Part shown: positions 58,701-64,000 of the stretch, one piece after another
Layout: each line of letters opens with the position of its first letter
Position numbering within the stretch: position 1 is the stretch's first letter
Assembly (NCBI GenBank): GCA_033964015.1
Contig: CM066913.1
Location: 29,104,790 to 29,168,789, forward strand
From: Scolanthus callimorphus
Taxonomy: Eukaryota; Cnidaria; Anthozoa; Actiniaria; Edwardsiidae
Direction of reading: 5' to 3'
Length of the DNA: 64,000 nucleotides
Translations under genes and position numbers: made by a program
Notes under the pieces: model-generated
What the model was told of the DNA's origin: nothing
Databases searched by the model: none
The model's input: the letters and a program-made list of their open reading frames with translations, nothing else

Positions 58701-61060
58701 CAGTTCCGCTAGTACTGTGAGTTGATAGCATGTGATCCTTGTAATGTGACCTTTAAAACCGACGCGTGGAGGTACAGGAAAAGTTGATTGATTCCAGGCG
58801 CGTGATGATCTACATTTTGCACTACCACGCATAACTATGTTTTGAAAAACAGATCCCAAAGCCGATCTGGCTATTTTTTTCTGATTTATATTTGCCGAGC
58901 CAATAATGATCTATTCGTATTGTTTTCAAGACGTCTGCTCTAGAGGAACGTCTCAAGACAGCAGAGGAGTTACTCAAACAACAACAAGACACATCGCGTG
59001 CTACTATACAAGAAGACCAGGAACGGATCAATAAGCTGGTATGCTATCGTCAAACCAATGGAGTGCAAACAGTAAATATGTGAACCAAATAGTACAAGTT
59101 TGTACAGTTTTGTAAAGAAGTTGCAAACATTCAGAGCCGAAACATTGGCACTGTAAATTGTACAAATTTGTGCAGTTTTGTATCACAAATGTTTGACGTA
59201 TTGTTGTGATCCTTTTTTGTGTCCTCTTGGGGGAAAGAGGAAAAGCTCACAAACCTTCGTCCTAGACTAAGGAACGGAATAGGAATATGCTCTTGTGGAT
59301 TTTACTTTAATTGAGCAAGGAAAGTAAGAGAGACGCACAGATTGGTACTGCACAACTTTACTGGTTATTACTGGCTGACTAAAAGTCAGACTGACCTGCT
59401 GGTCAGACTTCCTTGGTTAGACCATGTCCAACTCTGACTAACCTTATGTCTAACCTAAAGATTACACGTTCAGGTTCTCTATTTATACGTTTTTACAATC
59501 AGCTGTGTTTACACAGATTAGGTTACGTGTCTTACAATTTTAAATTAAAGGTCTGCGAAACATCGTATTTAAGAAATTCTATGTAACTCTGAAATGATTC
59601 ATTAGATAACAGAGAACAGAATATAAAGTTTGGCTACGAAATTTAGTATAGTTCTTTAGAGAATTTCAGAGATATTTTAGAATAAAGTTTCCTGTAATAA
59701 CTCCAATTAAAATTGAAAGTTAAGATATTTACTTTTACCTTGCGCCTTAAGTCCATGACGCAACTGAATCTACACATTCCAAATTGCCAGGAAACTCAGG
59801 TGTTGAGTGAAACTGAAAAATAGGAAATTGTTTGAAAGTCAAACTCAACATTGAAATCTCTGTTATTGAACAAAAGTCAACATGTCAAATCTAAGAAAAA
59901 GTATTTGTTTTGGTTTAGACTAAATTGTACAGTTTTTGTAATTTTTATATTTGATTCACGGATTCCCAATTCAATCAAAATTACCCGAAAAACGTATCAT
60001 AACAGTATTTACTGTTTGCACTATACCTAACCTGCTGGTTTGGGTTTTTGGTTTTCCTACAAAATGAAACAACGATATCCTTACAACAGTCGTCCGCTTT
60101 CACTGATGCCCGTATCCGCACGATGTCTTACTGGATGGGTGCGGTTTGATTGATAGTTCGGATAACGAGTATAGACGTTAACAAACTGAAAATCGGGGTT
60201 CACCTCTCGACCAGAACGTTGGGTGTCAGGATGTTTCTTTGTATTATAGGTGCTATCTTACGTCTAGCATATACATATACACCCTACATGTCATTTATAT
60301 AATCCTAATGTGAAGATAGATGTGTGGGATGATAAAATGAGAATGTCGAAAGTCGCTGCACAATCGGTCATTTCCGTCAGTCTTTGCGATATAAAGATAA
60401 TTGGGTTTTCTGTATCCTAGAACATATAAAAGCGCATTTTCGCTTGTGAATTTGCACATTGCATTGATCTATTGAGATATTGCATAGCGCACTTTGCCTC
60501 CCTCCTGTCAGTATCCTATACACCACTTTCACAATTCAGTTTTTGTAGTTAAAGCCGAAAGAAGCAGTTACTGTAGTCAAAAAGCTTGCTGCTCAAGAAA
60601 TTACATCAGAATACAGTTTCATAAAATTTCGTATAATTTGATTAAATGTTGACGGAATTATAGGACCTCACAAATACAGAGATTTGTATGGGTTTTTCAC
60701 TAGAGCCTTTCTGGCCTCGTTTTGGAGTATTGTGAGAACTTCAGATGCTTACTTCTCGTGCAAGATTTGCGGGGTTTTAACTCAACTCCACAAATTATAT
60801 TTTTAATAATTTTCATGTCAAAAATTCAAATAGCTTTAAAGTTTCAATGACTCATGTAAATGAGCCGCGGCCATTGTGAAAGTCGTGTATAAAGGTCGAT
60901 TCGTGGTAAGGCTAGTAGGAAAATAATTAATTCTGTGTTGTGTTCTACTTTTCAGCAATCCTACCTGGTATCGTTACTAATAGGAGCACTCGCACTAATC
61001 CTGGTCTACGCGCTGGACTTGATTTCCATTAAACCAGGTGGCCGACTTACCTTCTGGTGA
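16590..61060 (+). CDS. SLMAP: SLMAP-like tail-anchored FHA/coiled-coil protein, complete, 33 coding exons
   Basis: Exons: 16590-16775, 19373-19520, 20730-20793, 26151-26181, 27189-27242, 27601-27696, 29202-29273, 29933-30010, 30360-30422, 31159-31257, 32000-32074, 33851-33925, 35029-35086, 35675-35758, 40726-40815, 42513-42581, 42755-42817, 43177-43239, 43350-43412, 43642-43728, 44277-44342, 44548-44610, 44716-44781, 45848-45910, 45988-46050, 46698-46760, 47283-47345, 55732-55878, 57117-57192, 57329-57440, 57867-57926, 58931-59038, 60956-61060. All have AG/GT borders and the 2673 nt stay in frame, giving 890 residues (vertebrate SLMAP is about 830). An FHA domain (1-133) precedes coiled coil (about 150-855) and one membrane helix (about 858-880). 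In animals SLMAP is a STRIPAK subunit: its FHA binds phosphorylated MST1/2 and brings PP2A to them, damping Hippo signalling. It is anchored at ER, nuclear-envelope and centrosomal membranes. Confidence 0.94.
16776..19047. other. SLMAP intron 1, first 2.3 kb, no recognised gene
   Basis: AT-rich intron sequence after the exon 1 donor. No conserved reading frame, RNA gene or clear repeat boundary was seen until the inverted-repeat element at 19050. First introns often hold enhancers, but I see nothing specific. Confidence 0.6.
19050..19330. mobile_element. 281-bp TA-flanked MITE in SLMAP intron 1
   Basis: The left end gagcagttttcacatgactg and the right end cagtcatgtgaaaaccgctc are inverted copies and are flanked by TA on both sides (19048-19049 and 19331-19332). 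This is the pattern of Tc1/mariner-type non-autonomous elements. A shorter relative lies at 30909-31034. It ends 43 bp before exon 2. Confidence 0.85.
19373..20793 (+). CDS. SLMAP: SLMAP exons 2-3: C-terminal half of the FHA domain
   Basis: Exons 19373-19520 and 20730-20793 encode about 71 residues. [12 protein letters not shown] carries the Asn-Gly-Thr motif of FHA domains (about 72-74). [10 protein letters not shown] and [13 protein letters not shown] complete the beta-sandwich as in animal SLMAP. Exon 2 ends in phase 1 and exon 3 in phase 2. The intron between them holds two unrelated transposons. Confidence 0.93.
19570..19742. mobile_element. 173-bp hairpin element, copy 1
   Basis: Inverted arms run cttggcgtaatgtcccattt inward from 19570 and are mirrored to 19742, continuing into agatcacatggcattc. 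A second member of the family lies at 21019-21178. Confidence 0.85.
19831..20506. mobile_element. 676-bp TA-flanked inverted-repeat element
   Basis: Both ends are inverted copies of taccgtattttccggtatat followed by aagac; the first TA may be the target duplication. Near the right end the outer motif is partly doubled (gtgcgtcttatatacaggtg then cgtcttatataccgg). The centre (about 20020-20190) is an imperfect palindrome built around gcaaaaatctcggagtt. No transposase is visible. Confidence 0.8.
21019..21178. mobile_element. 160-bp hairpin element, copy 2 of the 19570 family
   Basis: Left gggcgtaatgttttcccatt and right gaaatgggcaaaacattatg are inverted. The internal ggcattcccatgagtattct is shared with the copy at 19570-19742. 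Confidence 0.82.
21656..23021. mobile_element. 1.37-kb hAT-like non-autonomous element in SLMAP intron 3
   Basis: Termini are inverted: caggccttctgatattttgc at 21656 and its mirror (gcgaaatatcagaaggcctg) ending at 23021. The flanks share aacaga (21650-21655 and 23022-23027). This could be a trimmed 8-bp duplication as in hAT elements, or a true 6-bp one. Subterminal repeats of cgcgaaa/gcgaaatt occur at both ends. Inside is a palindrome (22116-22173 against 22331-22396). Short frames inside have no transposase motifs. Confidence 0.72.
24127..24571. mobile_element. 445-bp imperfect inverted-repeat element
   Basis: ttactgtcaaaccggaagat on the left pairs with the right-hand ccaggtttgactgtaagaag. 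Inward, tttcctcacaactttgcaat and cctagaagaaatctaaggtg are also mirrored near 24350-24530. A short tatc microsatellite sits at about 24502-24519. No flanking duplication was identified. Confidence 0.65.
24600..26150. other. SLMAP intron 3, right part, no recognised feature
   Basis: AT-rich intron sequence leading to the microexon at 26151. Neither strand shows a conserved coding segment or a bounded repeat. Confidence 0.6.
26151..26181 (+). CDS. SLMAP: SLMAP exon 4: 31-nt microexon
   Basis: It is flanked by tcttttgtag and gtaagt. It supplies the one base needed by phase 2 plus ten codons ([10 protein letters not shown]), restoring phase 0 for exon 5. Without it exon 3 would not join exon 5 in frame. 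It falls in the variable linker between the FHA domain and the coiled coil. Confidence 0.75.
27189..33925 (+). CDS. SLMAP: SLMAP exons 5-12: proximal coiled coil
   Basis: Eight phase-0 exons (54, 96, 72, 78, 63, 99, 75 and 75 nt) encode residues 144-347. The segments [35 protein letters not shown] and LQEDRHNYE line up with the conserved region after the FHA domain of animal SLMAP. In that family this coiled coil supports self-association and contact with other STRIPAK subunits. Heptad spacing of Leu/Ile is evident throughout. Confidence 0.92.
27697..29201. other. SLMAP intron 6, no recognised feature
   Basis: AT-rich sequence of 1.5 kb between exons 6 and 7. Only low-complexity A or T tracts are seen. 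Confidence 0.6.
30909..31034. mobile_element. Short member of the 19050 MITE family
   Basis: gagcggatttcagatgactg at the left and cagtcatatgaaaaccgct at the right are inverted relatives of the element ends at 19050-19330. The internal gtaatttgtaattac is shared. TA precedes it at 30907-30908, but the right end has lost the terminal C. Confidence 0.75.
31466..31580. mobile_element. 115-bp hairpin element in SLMAP intron 10
   Basis: Inverted arms of about 25 bp start ataatcgggcaaatttggtt and are mirrored ending at 31580. They enclose a loop with a second small palindrome (ccatggttcatg...ccatgg). Confidence 0.8.
32776..33370. repeat. About 90-bp minisatellite, roughly 6.5 copies, in SLMAP intron 11
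   Basis: The unit begins cagacctacattcatctgta, continues tacatgtacataatatggtc, then attatagggtgtgtacattc, and closes with tatagggtttcatccaatac. Copies vary by small indels, including loss of about 7-8 bases and added aat. The last unit decays near 33370. Confidence 0.9.
33926..35028. other. SLMAP intron 12, no recognised feature
   Basis: About 1.1 kb of AT-rich intron. No gene or bounded repeat was seen. Confidence 0.6.
35029..47345 (+). CDS. SLMAP: SLMAP exons 13-27: expanded phase-1 exon series
   Basis: After exon 13 switches the frame to phase 1, exons 14-27 are all phase 1-1 with lengths 84, 90, 69, 63, 63, 63, 87, 66, 63, 66, 63, 63, 63 and 63 nt. Eight are exactly 63 nt (21 codons, three heptads). 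Their products are charged, helix-favouring segments such as [18 protein letters not shown] and [18 protein letters not shown]; these two begin alike and may be duplicates. Exons 14-16 and 20-25 are more acidic and probably less ordered. Any of these exons could be skipped or gained without a frameshift. Confidence 0.88.
35946..36425. mobile_element. Nested pair of inverted-repeat elements in SLMAP intron 14
   Basis: The outer inverted arms share gttaatatggcttaat and atcttatagtt plus caggaaa (about 35946-36005 against 36363-36420). Inside the left part, cacatccgtattagtaaagt (about 36007) pairs with actttactaatacagatgtg (about 36108). A separate TA-flanked element, 36136-36353, has ends ggccacttg...aactgggtcacgtgac and mirror ...gacccagttagtcaagtggcc. 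It lies between the halves of the outer element. Confidence 0.75.
36725..38556. mobile_element. Candidate small LTR-type element or segmental duplication: 215-bp direct repeats 1.4 kb apart
   Basis: 36725-36939 and 38342-38556 are direct copies differing at about one position (aacgatgacg against aacgttgacg). Each starts acaatcttagacagattagt, and each contains a C-rich/G-rich inverted pair around caatgttgg and ccaacattg. The 1402 bp between them has no gag or pol reading frame. Ends are not tg...ca and no target duplication was found, so the retroelement interpretation is weak. Confidence 0.5.
39873..39920 (+). CDS. Possible cassette exon of SLMAP (unproven)
   Basis: A 48-nt segment lies between a pyrimidine-rich tract ending ttccag and a gtaaaa donor. 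It is phase 1-1 compatible with exons 14 and 15 and has no stop codon. The acceptor is tandem (agcag), allowing 48 or 45 nt. The product, beginning [12 protein letters not shown], is aromatic and unlike a coiled coil. It may be a chance match. Confidence 0.2.
40290..40420. repeat. Tandem duplication of about 64 bp
   Basis: Two direct copies of gatagtcctgcaacaaatac through ttttgataaatctcatatgc lie side by side, with one difference (aatatattttc against aatctattttc). They lie in SLMAP intron 14, about 300 bp before exon 15. Confidence 0.88.
41345..42477. mobile_element. 1.13-kb palindromic element with about 350-bp arms next to SLMAP exon 16
   Basis: Left arm 41345-41695 and right arm about 42123-42477 are inverted copies. 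Outermost is cttaaagaggctgcctacaa, with strong pairing through gttgctatagcaac and gtgattaatgttagctac and on to tccgttcgaataacat. The 430-bp loop has no coding capacity. The right end lies 35 bp before the start of exon 16 (42513). No target duplication was identified. Confidence 0.85.
44950..45662. mobile_element. About 0.71-kb inverted-repeat element in SLMAP intron 23
   Basis: Left attggcggttttcacgacgt pairs with right acatcgggaaaaccgccaat. Pairing continues inward through gaggctgtc and gaagtaaacatgg (about 45046) against ccatgtttacttc (about 45588). The central region has no reading frame of note. Confidence 0.72.
46148..46330. mobile_element. Short inverted-repeat element in SLMAP intron 25
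   Basis: aattccccttataacatctt followed by gataccactactaccagaat on the left pairs imperfectly with attctgggattagtagtatc and aagtgtaataaaggga on the right. Confidence 0.65.
47162..47255. repeat. 94-bp hairpin just upstream of SLMAP exon 27
   Basis: gtagatcatatatggtacac and its imperfect mirror gtgtaccatatatgaaggat plus ctac enclose a 55-bp loop. The right end is 28 bp before the exon start at 47283, so branch-point sequence could overlap it. Confidence 0.75.
47538..47940. repeat. 21-bp minisatellite, about 19 copies, in SLMAP intron 27
   Basis: The unit is aattccagggtgtgtaccat plus one base (t or g). The period is divisible by 3, so several frames stay open on both strands; these are artefacts of the repeat. 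Confidence 0.95.
49672..50789. other. Left loop segment of the giant inverted-repeat element, no recognised gene
   Basis: Unique AT-rich sequence between the left arm and the 21-bp satellite. No transposase, reverse transcriptase or host gene motif is visible in any frame. Confidence 0.6.
50790..52930. repeat. 21-bp satellite, about 100 copies, in the loop of the giant element
   Basis: The unit is gcttctaatgacataatgtc plus a, with alternatives atgg/atga, ataa/acta and gtca/gtcc. Groups of several units recur as a larger pattern, for example the acttgtggcataa variant at about 52020, 52270 and 52500. This suggests higher-order duplication. Scattered degenerate units also occur at 53615-53785. 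Frames on both strands give heptapeptide repeats that I do not regard as proteins. Confidence 0.95.
52985..53784. other. Right loop segment of the giant element
   Basis: Mostly unique AT-rich sequence. It includes a short direct repeat cgcttcgtcctacgccttcg followed by cttcgtcctaag at about 53440-53470, and a few decayed 21-bp satellite units at 53615-53785. No gene was recognised. Confidence 0.6.
55369..55710. mobile_element. 342-bp hAT-type MITE abutting the acceptor of SLMAP exon 28
   Basis: Ends cagggttcccac (55369) and gtaggaaccctg (to 55710) are inverted. Subterminal ggtccttgaaa and tccttgaaag repeats are typical of this kind of element. The flanks share aactt on both sides (55364-55368 and 55711-55715), possibly a decayed 8-bp duplication. 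Exon 28 begins at 55732. Confidence 0.85.
55732..59038 (+). CDS. SLMAP: SLMAP exons 28-32: distal coiled coil
   Basis: Exons of 147, 76, 112, 60 and 108 nt encode residues 689-856. They are strongly helical and charged: [17 protein letters not shown], then an Ala/Gln-rich run, then [19 protein letters not shown], then [17 protein letters not shown]. The phases 1, 2, 0, 0 and 0 agree. The exon 28 acceptor lies only 21 bp after a short transposon. Confidence 0.9.
55910..56695. repeat. 72-bp minisatellite, about 11 copies, in SLMAP intron 28
   Basis: The unit runs cacggcacgtggacaaaacg, tgcttgataattaggccaaa, tgaatgtatcgtgccaaatc, tcggatcgacaa. Copies are more than 95% alike by eye. The 72-bp period keeps frames open on both strands (about 264 and 318 codons). 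The plus-strand frame starts in the array and ends just after it, with no conserved domain. Confidence 0.95.
57930..58925. other. SLMAP intron 31, no recognised gene
   Basis: AT-rich intron between exons 31 and 32. Nothing beyond short AT tracts and a small GC-richer patch at 58560-58720 was identified. Confidence 0.6.
59067..60022. mobile_element. Possible 0.96-kb element with short inverted ends
   Basis: agtgcaaacagtaaatatgt near 59067 is mirrored by acagtatttactgtttgcac ending near 60022, in SLMAP intron 32. No flanking duplication or internal gene was seen, so the pairing could be chance. Confidence 0.4.
60956..61060 (+). CDS. SLMAP: SLMAP exon 33: C-terminal membrane anchor and stop
   Basis: It encodes 34 residues and a TGA. 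A hydrophobic helix ([20 protein letters not shown]) runs from about residue 858, followed by a short tail [13 protein letters not shown] single helix so close to the C-terminus marks a tail-anchored protein inserted after translation. Vertebrate SLMAP ends similarly. Confidence 0.93.
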   Translation, partial: QSYLVSLLIGALALILVYALDLISIKPGGRLTFW

Positions 61061-62070
61061 CGATCACCGTGTGCAACTATTCGCCTTTCGCATGCTCCGA
61101 CGCCAACACTGTACACTGTACCGCACTCTATCTACAAAATCGAAGTGCTATTCTAGTGCTACAATTTATTGTTCCACATTGGTAACAATATACAATCCTT
61201 GGTGTTCCTGTAAAAAGATGGAATTGCATGGAATGTTCGTCAGTAATTGTTTCTACCTTACGTGTGAGGTGCTTGTATCTTCTTTTTCTCTGCTCATGAA
61301 TATATTTCAAATTATTTGCTTCAGAAACGAATCCATCCATTTGTATTTGGTGAACATGGGTCCTAGATGTTGCGACATTTTGTAAACTCGATTAAAATAG
61401 ATCGATTTCCCTTATAGAGAAAATGGTCAAATAAGATCGATCACTTGTATTTGTGGGTCTTGGGTGTAATACAATGTAAATACAATGTCGGCTTTCAAAA
61501 CTCAAACATTTTGAGGTTTCTCTTTCTTTCCCTCTTCTTACTTGGGTCCGAGGCTTAGGAAATAGAACAAAAGAAAATCCATCGGCATTGAAGAATTTAT
61601 TTTGTTTTGTTTTATTCCCCTAACCCTCGAATCAAAGTTAGAATTTTAATATATCGAAATTGGTATAGTTCTTTCTTTTTAAATTAAAAAGCTTGCGTTA
61701 AGGGTAAAACAATTAACACTTATTTACAGGGACCGAAGGAGACTATGTTTTGTGCACCCGAGACCGCGAATTCCCAAGAAGTGGGAACAAAACAAAAATA
61801 AATCTCTTCTCGATTTTATTAAAATGGCTCTTACTCTGATCCTCGCTAAAACTAGTTTTTGTTCCTGAATGAAATTTTGTGTAGTGTGCGCGACTTTCGC
61901 CTGTGATGTTTTCGTGGTCACGTGACTTCCACTCGATCGAGCAAGATCTTTTATTATTTACCAAGTTTCAAATTGCATTTTCCCGGGTATCCTATTGGTC
62001 GAAAGTGTGTCACGTGAAGGGTACAACATTTCACTGTTTCCCGGCAAGACAAACAATACGTTATTAACCG
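61061..62070 (+). other. Presumed SLMAP 3' UTR and downstream flank
   Basis: No coding family is seen after the stop codon. An attaaa hexamer at 61391-61396 is a possible polyadenylation signal. A gtcacgtgac-type palindrome occurs near 61918-61925. No neighbouring gene could be recognised. Confidence 0.45.
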
Positions 62071-62071
62071 G

Positions 62072-62213
62072 GGCAGGTTCCTAGAAGGCCAGTTAAGAGT
62101 TATCAGTGGATAAACGCTTATCCAACGGAAAAATCCTGAACAAAACCTATACAACAGATAACTTTTATTCCGTGGATAACTTTATCCAACCTTTCAGGAA
62201 CCGACCCCGGGGA
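62072..62213. mobile_element. 142-bp hairpin element downstream of SLMAP
   Basis: ggggcaggttcctagaaggc and the mirror cctttcaggaaccgaccccg form the ends. Internal gtggataa / ttatcca pairs repeat between them. Confidence 0.65.
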
Positions 62214-62862
62214 AATAAATCGGCGGTCTTGTACAATCCCGGTCCCAGTCAATAAGTGTTAACTGCTCGATCGAGTGTCAGTTAGGAAAGCAAACCACTG
62301 GTGACCCCGCAGAACCGGAAAAAGTTCATCACATCACTTCATTTCCACTGCGCTACAGAACGCACAGCGCGTTGAATACAAACGATTTTTGCGGGAGAAA
62401 ACGTGTAAAACGCATTGGAAAATTTGGCGTATTTTGCACATGACCAAGTGCAATCGCAGTCGTACGAAATCTACTCTGATACGTTTTGTTCCTAATCTAT
62501 ACAACCACCAGAAGTGTGATGACGACCTTGCCTGATTAATACTGATCATATAAGTGCAGCCGTCTTATTTGGAGCGTTTAAATAATGTACCTATTCTTGT
62601 CCAATAAACCAAATGAATACTGCGTATCTGGCGTCCCTTACACCTTAGAATTAGGAGTAAAGGACCGTCTAGGCAAGACATTTGTATTGGCAATTTCTTT
62701 GTGTTACTGACCACCACGAGATTCTCCTACTGATGACCTCGGGATTCCAGGGTGGATGGTCATCAAAAAGCACTGATTCCGAGGTGGACCCTGGAATGGA
62801 AATCCATATTTTTGGGATACCCTGGTAATCATAATTTTGGTCATGAGAAAATTCATGGAATT

Positions 62863-63150
62863 GCAGTGTGGGTTTCTGCGAACTCTCGAGATCGATTTCC
62901 AACCGTAAAACCGCTTTCTGGCTTCCGTCAATCAAACTTTGAAACTCTTTGGAAAACATAGAATTCAGTTATTCGCCATTTTAGAGAAATGTCCCAACAC
63001 ACGTCATCTTTTACTATCCTTTTCTAAACAAATGGCGTAACTTACGGTCGGCTAAGACTCAAATTAGACCCGATAGTTTGATTGACGGAAGCCAGAACGC
63101 CAGTGGAAGTCGAACGCGAGAGTTCGCAGAATACTCAAAACAGCTGTAAG
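62863..63150. mobile_element. MITE-like element, copy B of the 8508 family
   Basis: ttctgcgaactctcgagatc and ggcttccgtcaatcaaac on the left pair with gtttgattgacggaagcc and cgagagttcgcagaa on the right. The outer left end is degraded compared with copy C. Confidence 0.75.
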
Positions 63151-63248
63151 GTGACTCATGCGAAAGTCAGAGCGCATTTCGCGAAAATATATTTTCGTGT
63201 GCAACTTTAAAAATATACTCGCTATGAACTTCAATCTTGGAGAATATA

Positions 63249-63460
63249 AGAGGCCGACCATTTGACTTTGGGGGGGGGGGTTGGATGATTTTTTTTGCAC
63301 GATTTTTTTTTACGTCTCGAAGATATTGTAGGATATTTATTTCGTAAAATTAGCTGAGGATTATGACAAAAATGCTGTGCAGGAATTTTTTTTCAAAATC
63401 ACCCCCCCCCCCCCCCCCCCCCCCCCCCCCACCTCAGAAGTCAAATGGTCGGCCCCTTAG
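63249..63460. mobile_element. Hairpin element with G-run and C29-run
   Basis: aggccgaccatttgactttg at the left and agtcaaatggtcggcccctt at the right are inverted. The left arm continues into a G run (63271-63280) and the right arm is preceded by 29 C (63402-63430), so the arms can extend into a G:C duplex. Confidence 0.8.
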
Positions 63461-63756
63461 CGGTATCTTTTGGCAATATTTACGCATTATGAGATCTCCA
63501 TTAGCGTTAATACTTTTTAGTAATAACATCTGAGCTTAAATGGACCCCTTCCTTGAGAGATCAACCCCGCGCAAAAAAAACGTTGCTGGTATTTTTGAAC
63601 GAAACTCCATTAATCATATTGAAGACAGTTGGACTAAGTGGTAACGAAGTTTCAGGAAATTCGTTGGAAGCAAAGGCCAAAAACACGACTAAAACGATGG
63701 GGACGCTTCCAAAGAATTCCCCCGCATATCGGAGGTGCCAACAGGCTTGCTCCTTG

Positions 63757-63980
63757 CAGCTGTTTTGAGAATTCTGCGAATTCCCGAGATCGATTTCCAA
63801 CCGTCAAACCGCCTTCTGGCTTCCGTCAATCAAACTTGAAACTCTTTGGAATACATATAATTTTGAGTTATTCGCCATCCTAGAGAAATGCCCCAACGCA
63901 CAGCATCTTTTACTATCTTTTCTAAACAAATGGCCTAGCTTACGGTCGCCTTAGAGTTCGCAGAATACTCAAAACAGCTG
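63757..63980. mobile_element. MITE-like element, copy C of the 8508 family
   Basis: cagctgttttgagaattctg at 63757 pairs with cagaatactcaaaacagctg ending at 63980. Internal text from cgagatcgatttccaaccgt to ggcttccgtcaatcaaac is nearly identical to copy B. Confidence 0.82.
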
Positions 63981-64000
63981 TAAAAACCCAACGGCACGTT

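Noticed and set aside
61743..62549. A possible next gene downstream of SLMAP
   Set aside because: Frames are short and overlap one another on the same strand, lack recognisable motifs and include a hairpin element.

Overview
The window is nuclear DNA from an invertebrate animal. It is AT-rich, with small exons bounded by GT/AG introns, many short inverted-repeat elements and several minisatellites. I infer a cnidarian, perhaps a coral or sea anemone, from the architecture and repeat style. No database comparison was possible, so this placement is tentative. There are no bacterial, CRISPR or intact viral features.

Two conserved genes sit head to head. On the minus strand (about 2258-8077) are the first eight coding exons of ACAD9, a mitochondrial acyl-CoA dehydrogenase and complex I assembly factor. 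The rest of the gene lies beyond the left edge. On the plus strand (16590-61060) is a complete SLMAP gene. Its 33 coding exons join in frame into an 890-residue protein with an N-terminal FHA domain, a long coiled coil and a C-terminal tail anchor. No other host gene was recognised; 61061-64000 holds only the probable SLMAP 3' flank and small inverted-repeat elements.

Layout: 1-2069 is a 42-bp minisatellite inside an ACAD9 intron. 2258-8077 holds the ACAD9 exons. 8078-16589 is the shared upstream region, which without transposons would be about 1.1 kb. It is split by a 7.4-kb foldback / Mutator-like element (9031-16472) with near-identical inverted arms and a perfect 9-bp target duplication. 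16590-61060 is SLMAP, whose introns carry a second 7-kb inverted-repeat element with a 21-bp satellite in its loop (48203-55280), about a dozen smaller palindromic elements and three further minisatellites.

The most notable points are: the fresh-looking foldback insertion 118 bp upstream of the SLMAP start codon; the giant intronic hairpin at 48203-55280; a run of fifteen phase 1-1 or phase-1-entry SLMAP exons, eight of them exactly 63 nt (21 codons, three heptads); and palindromic elements ending within 40 nt of the acceptors of exons 16, 27 and 28.
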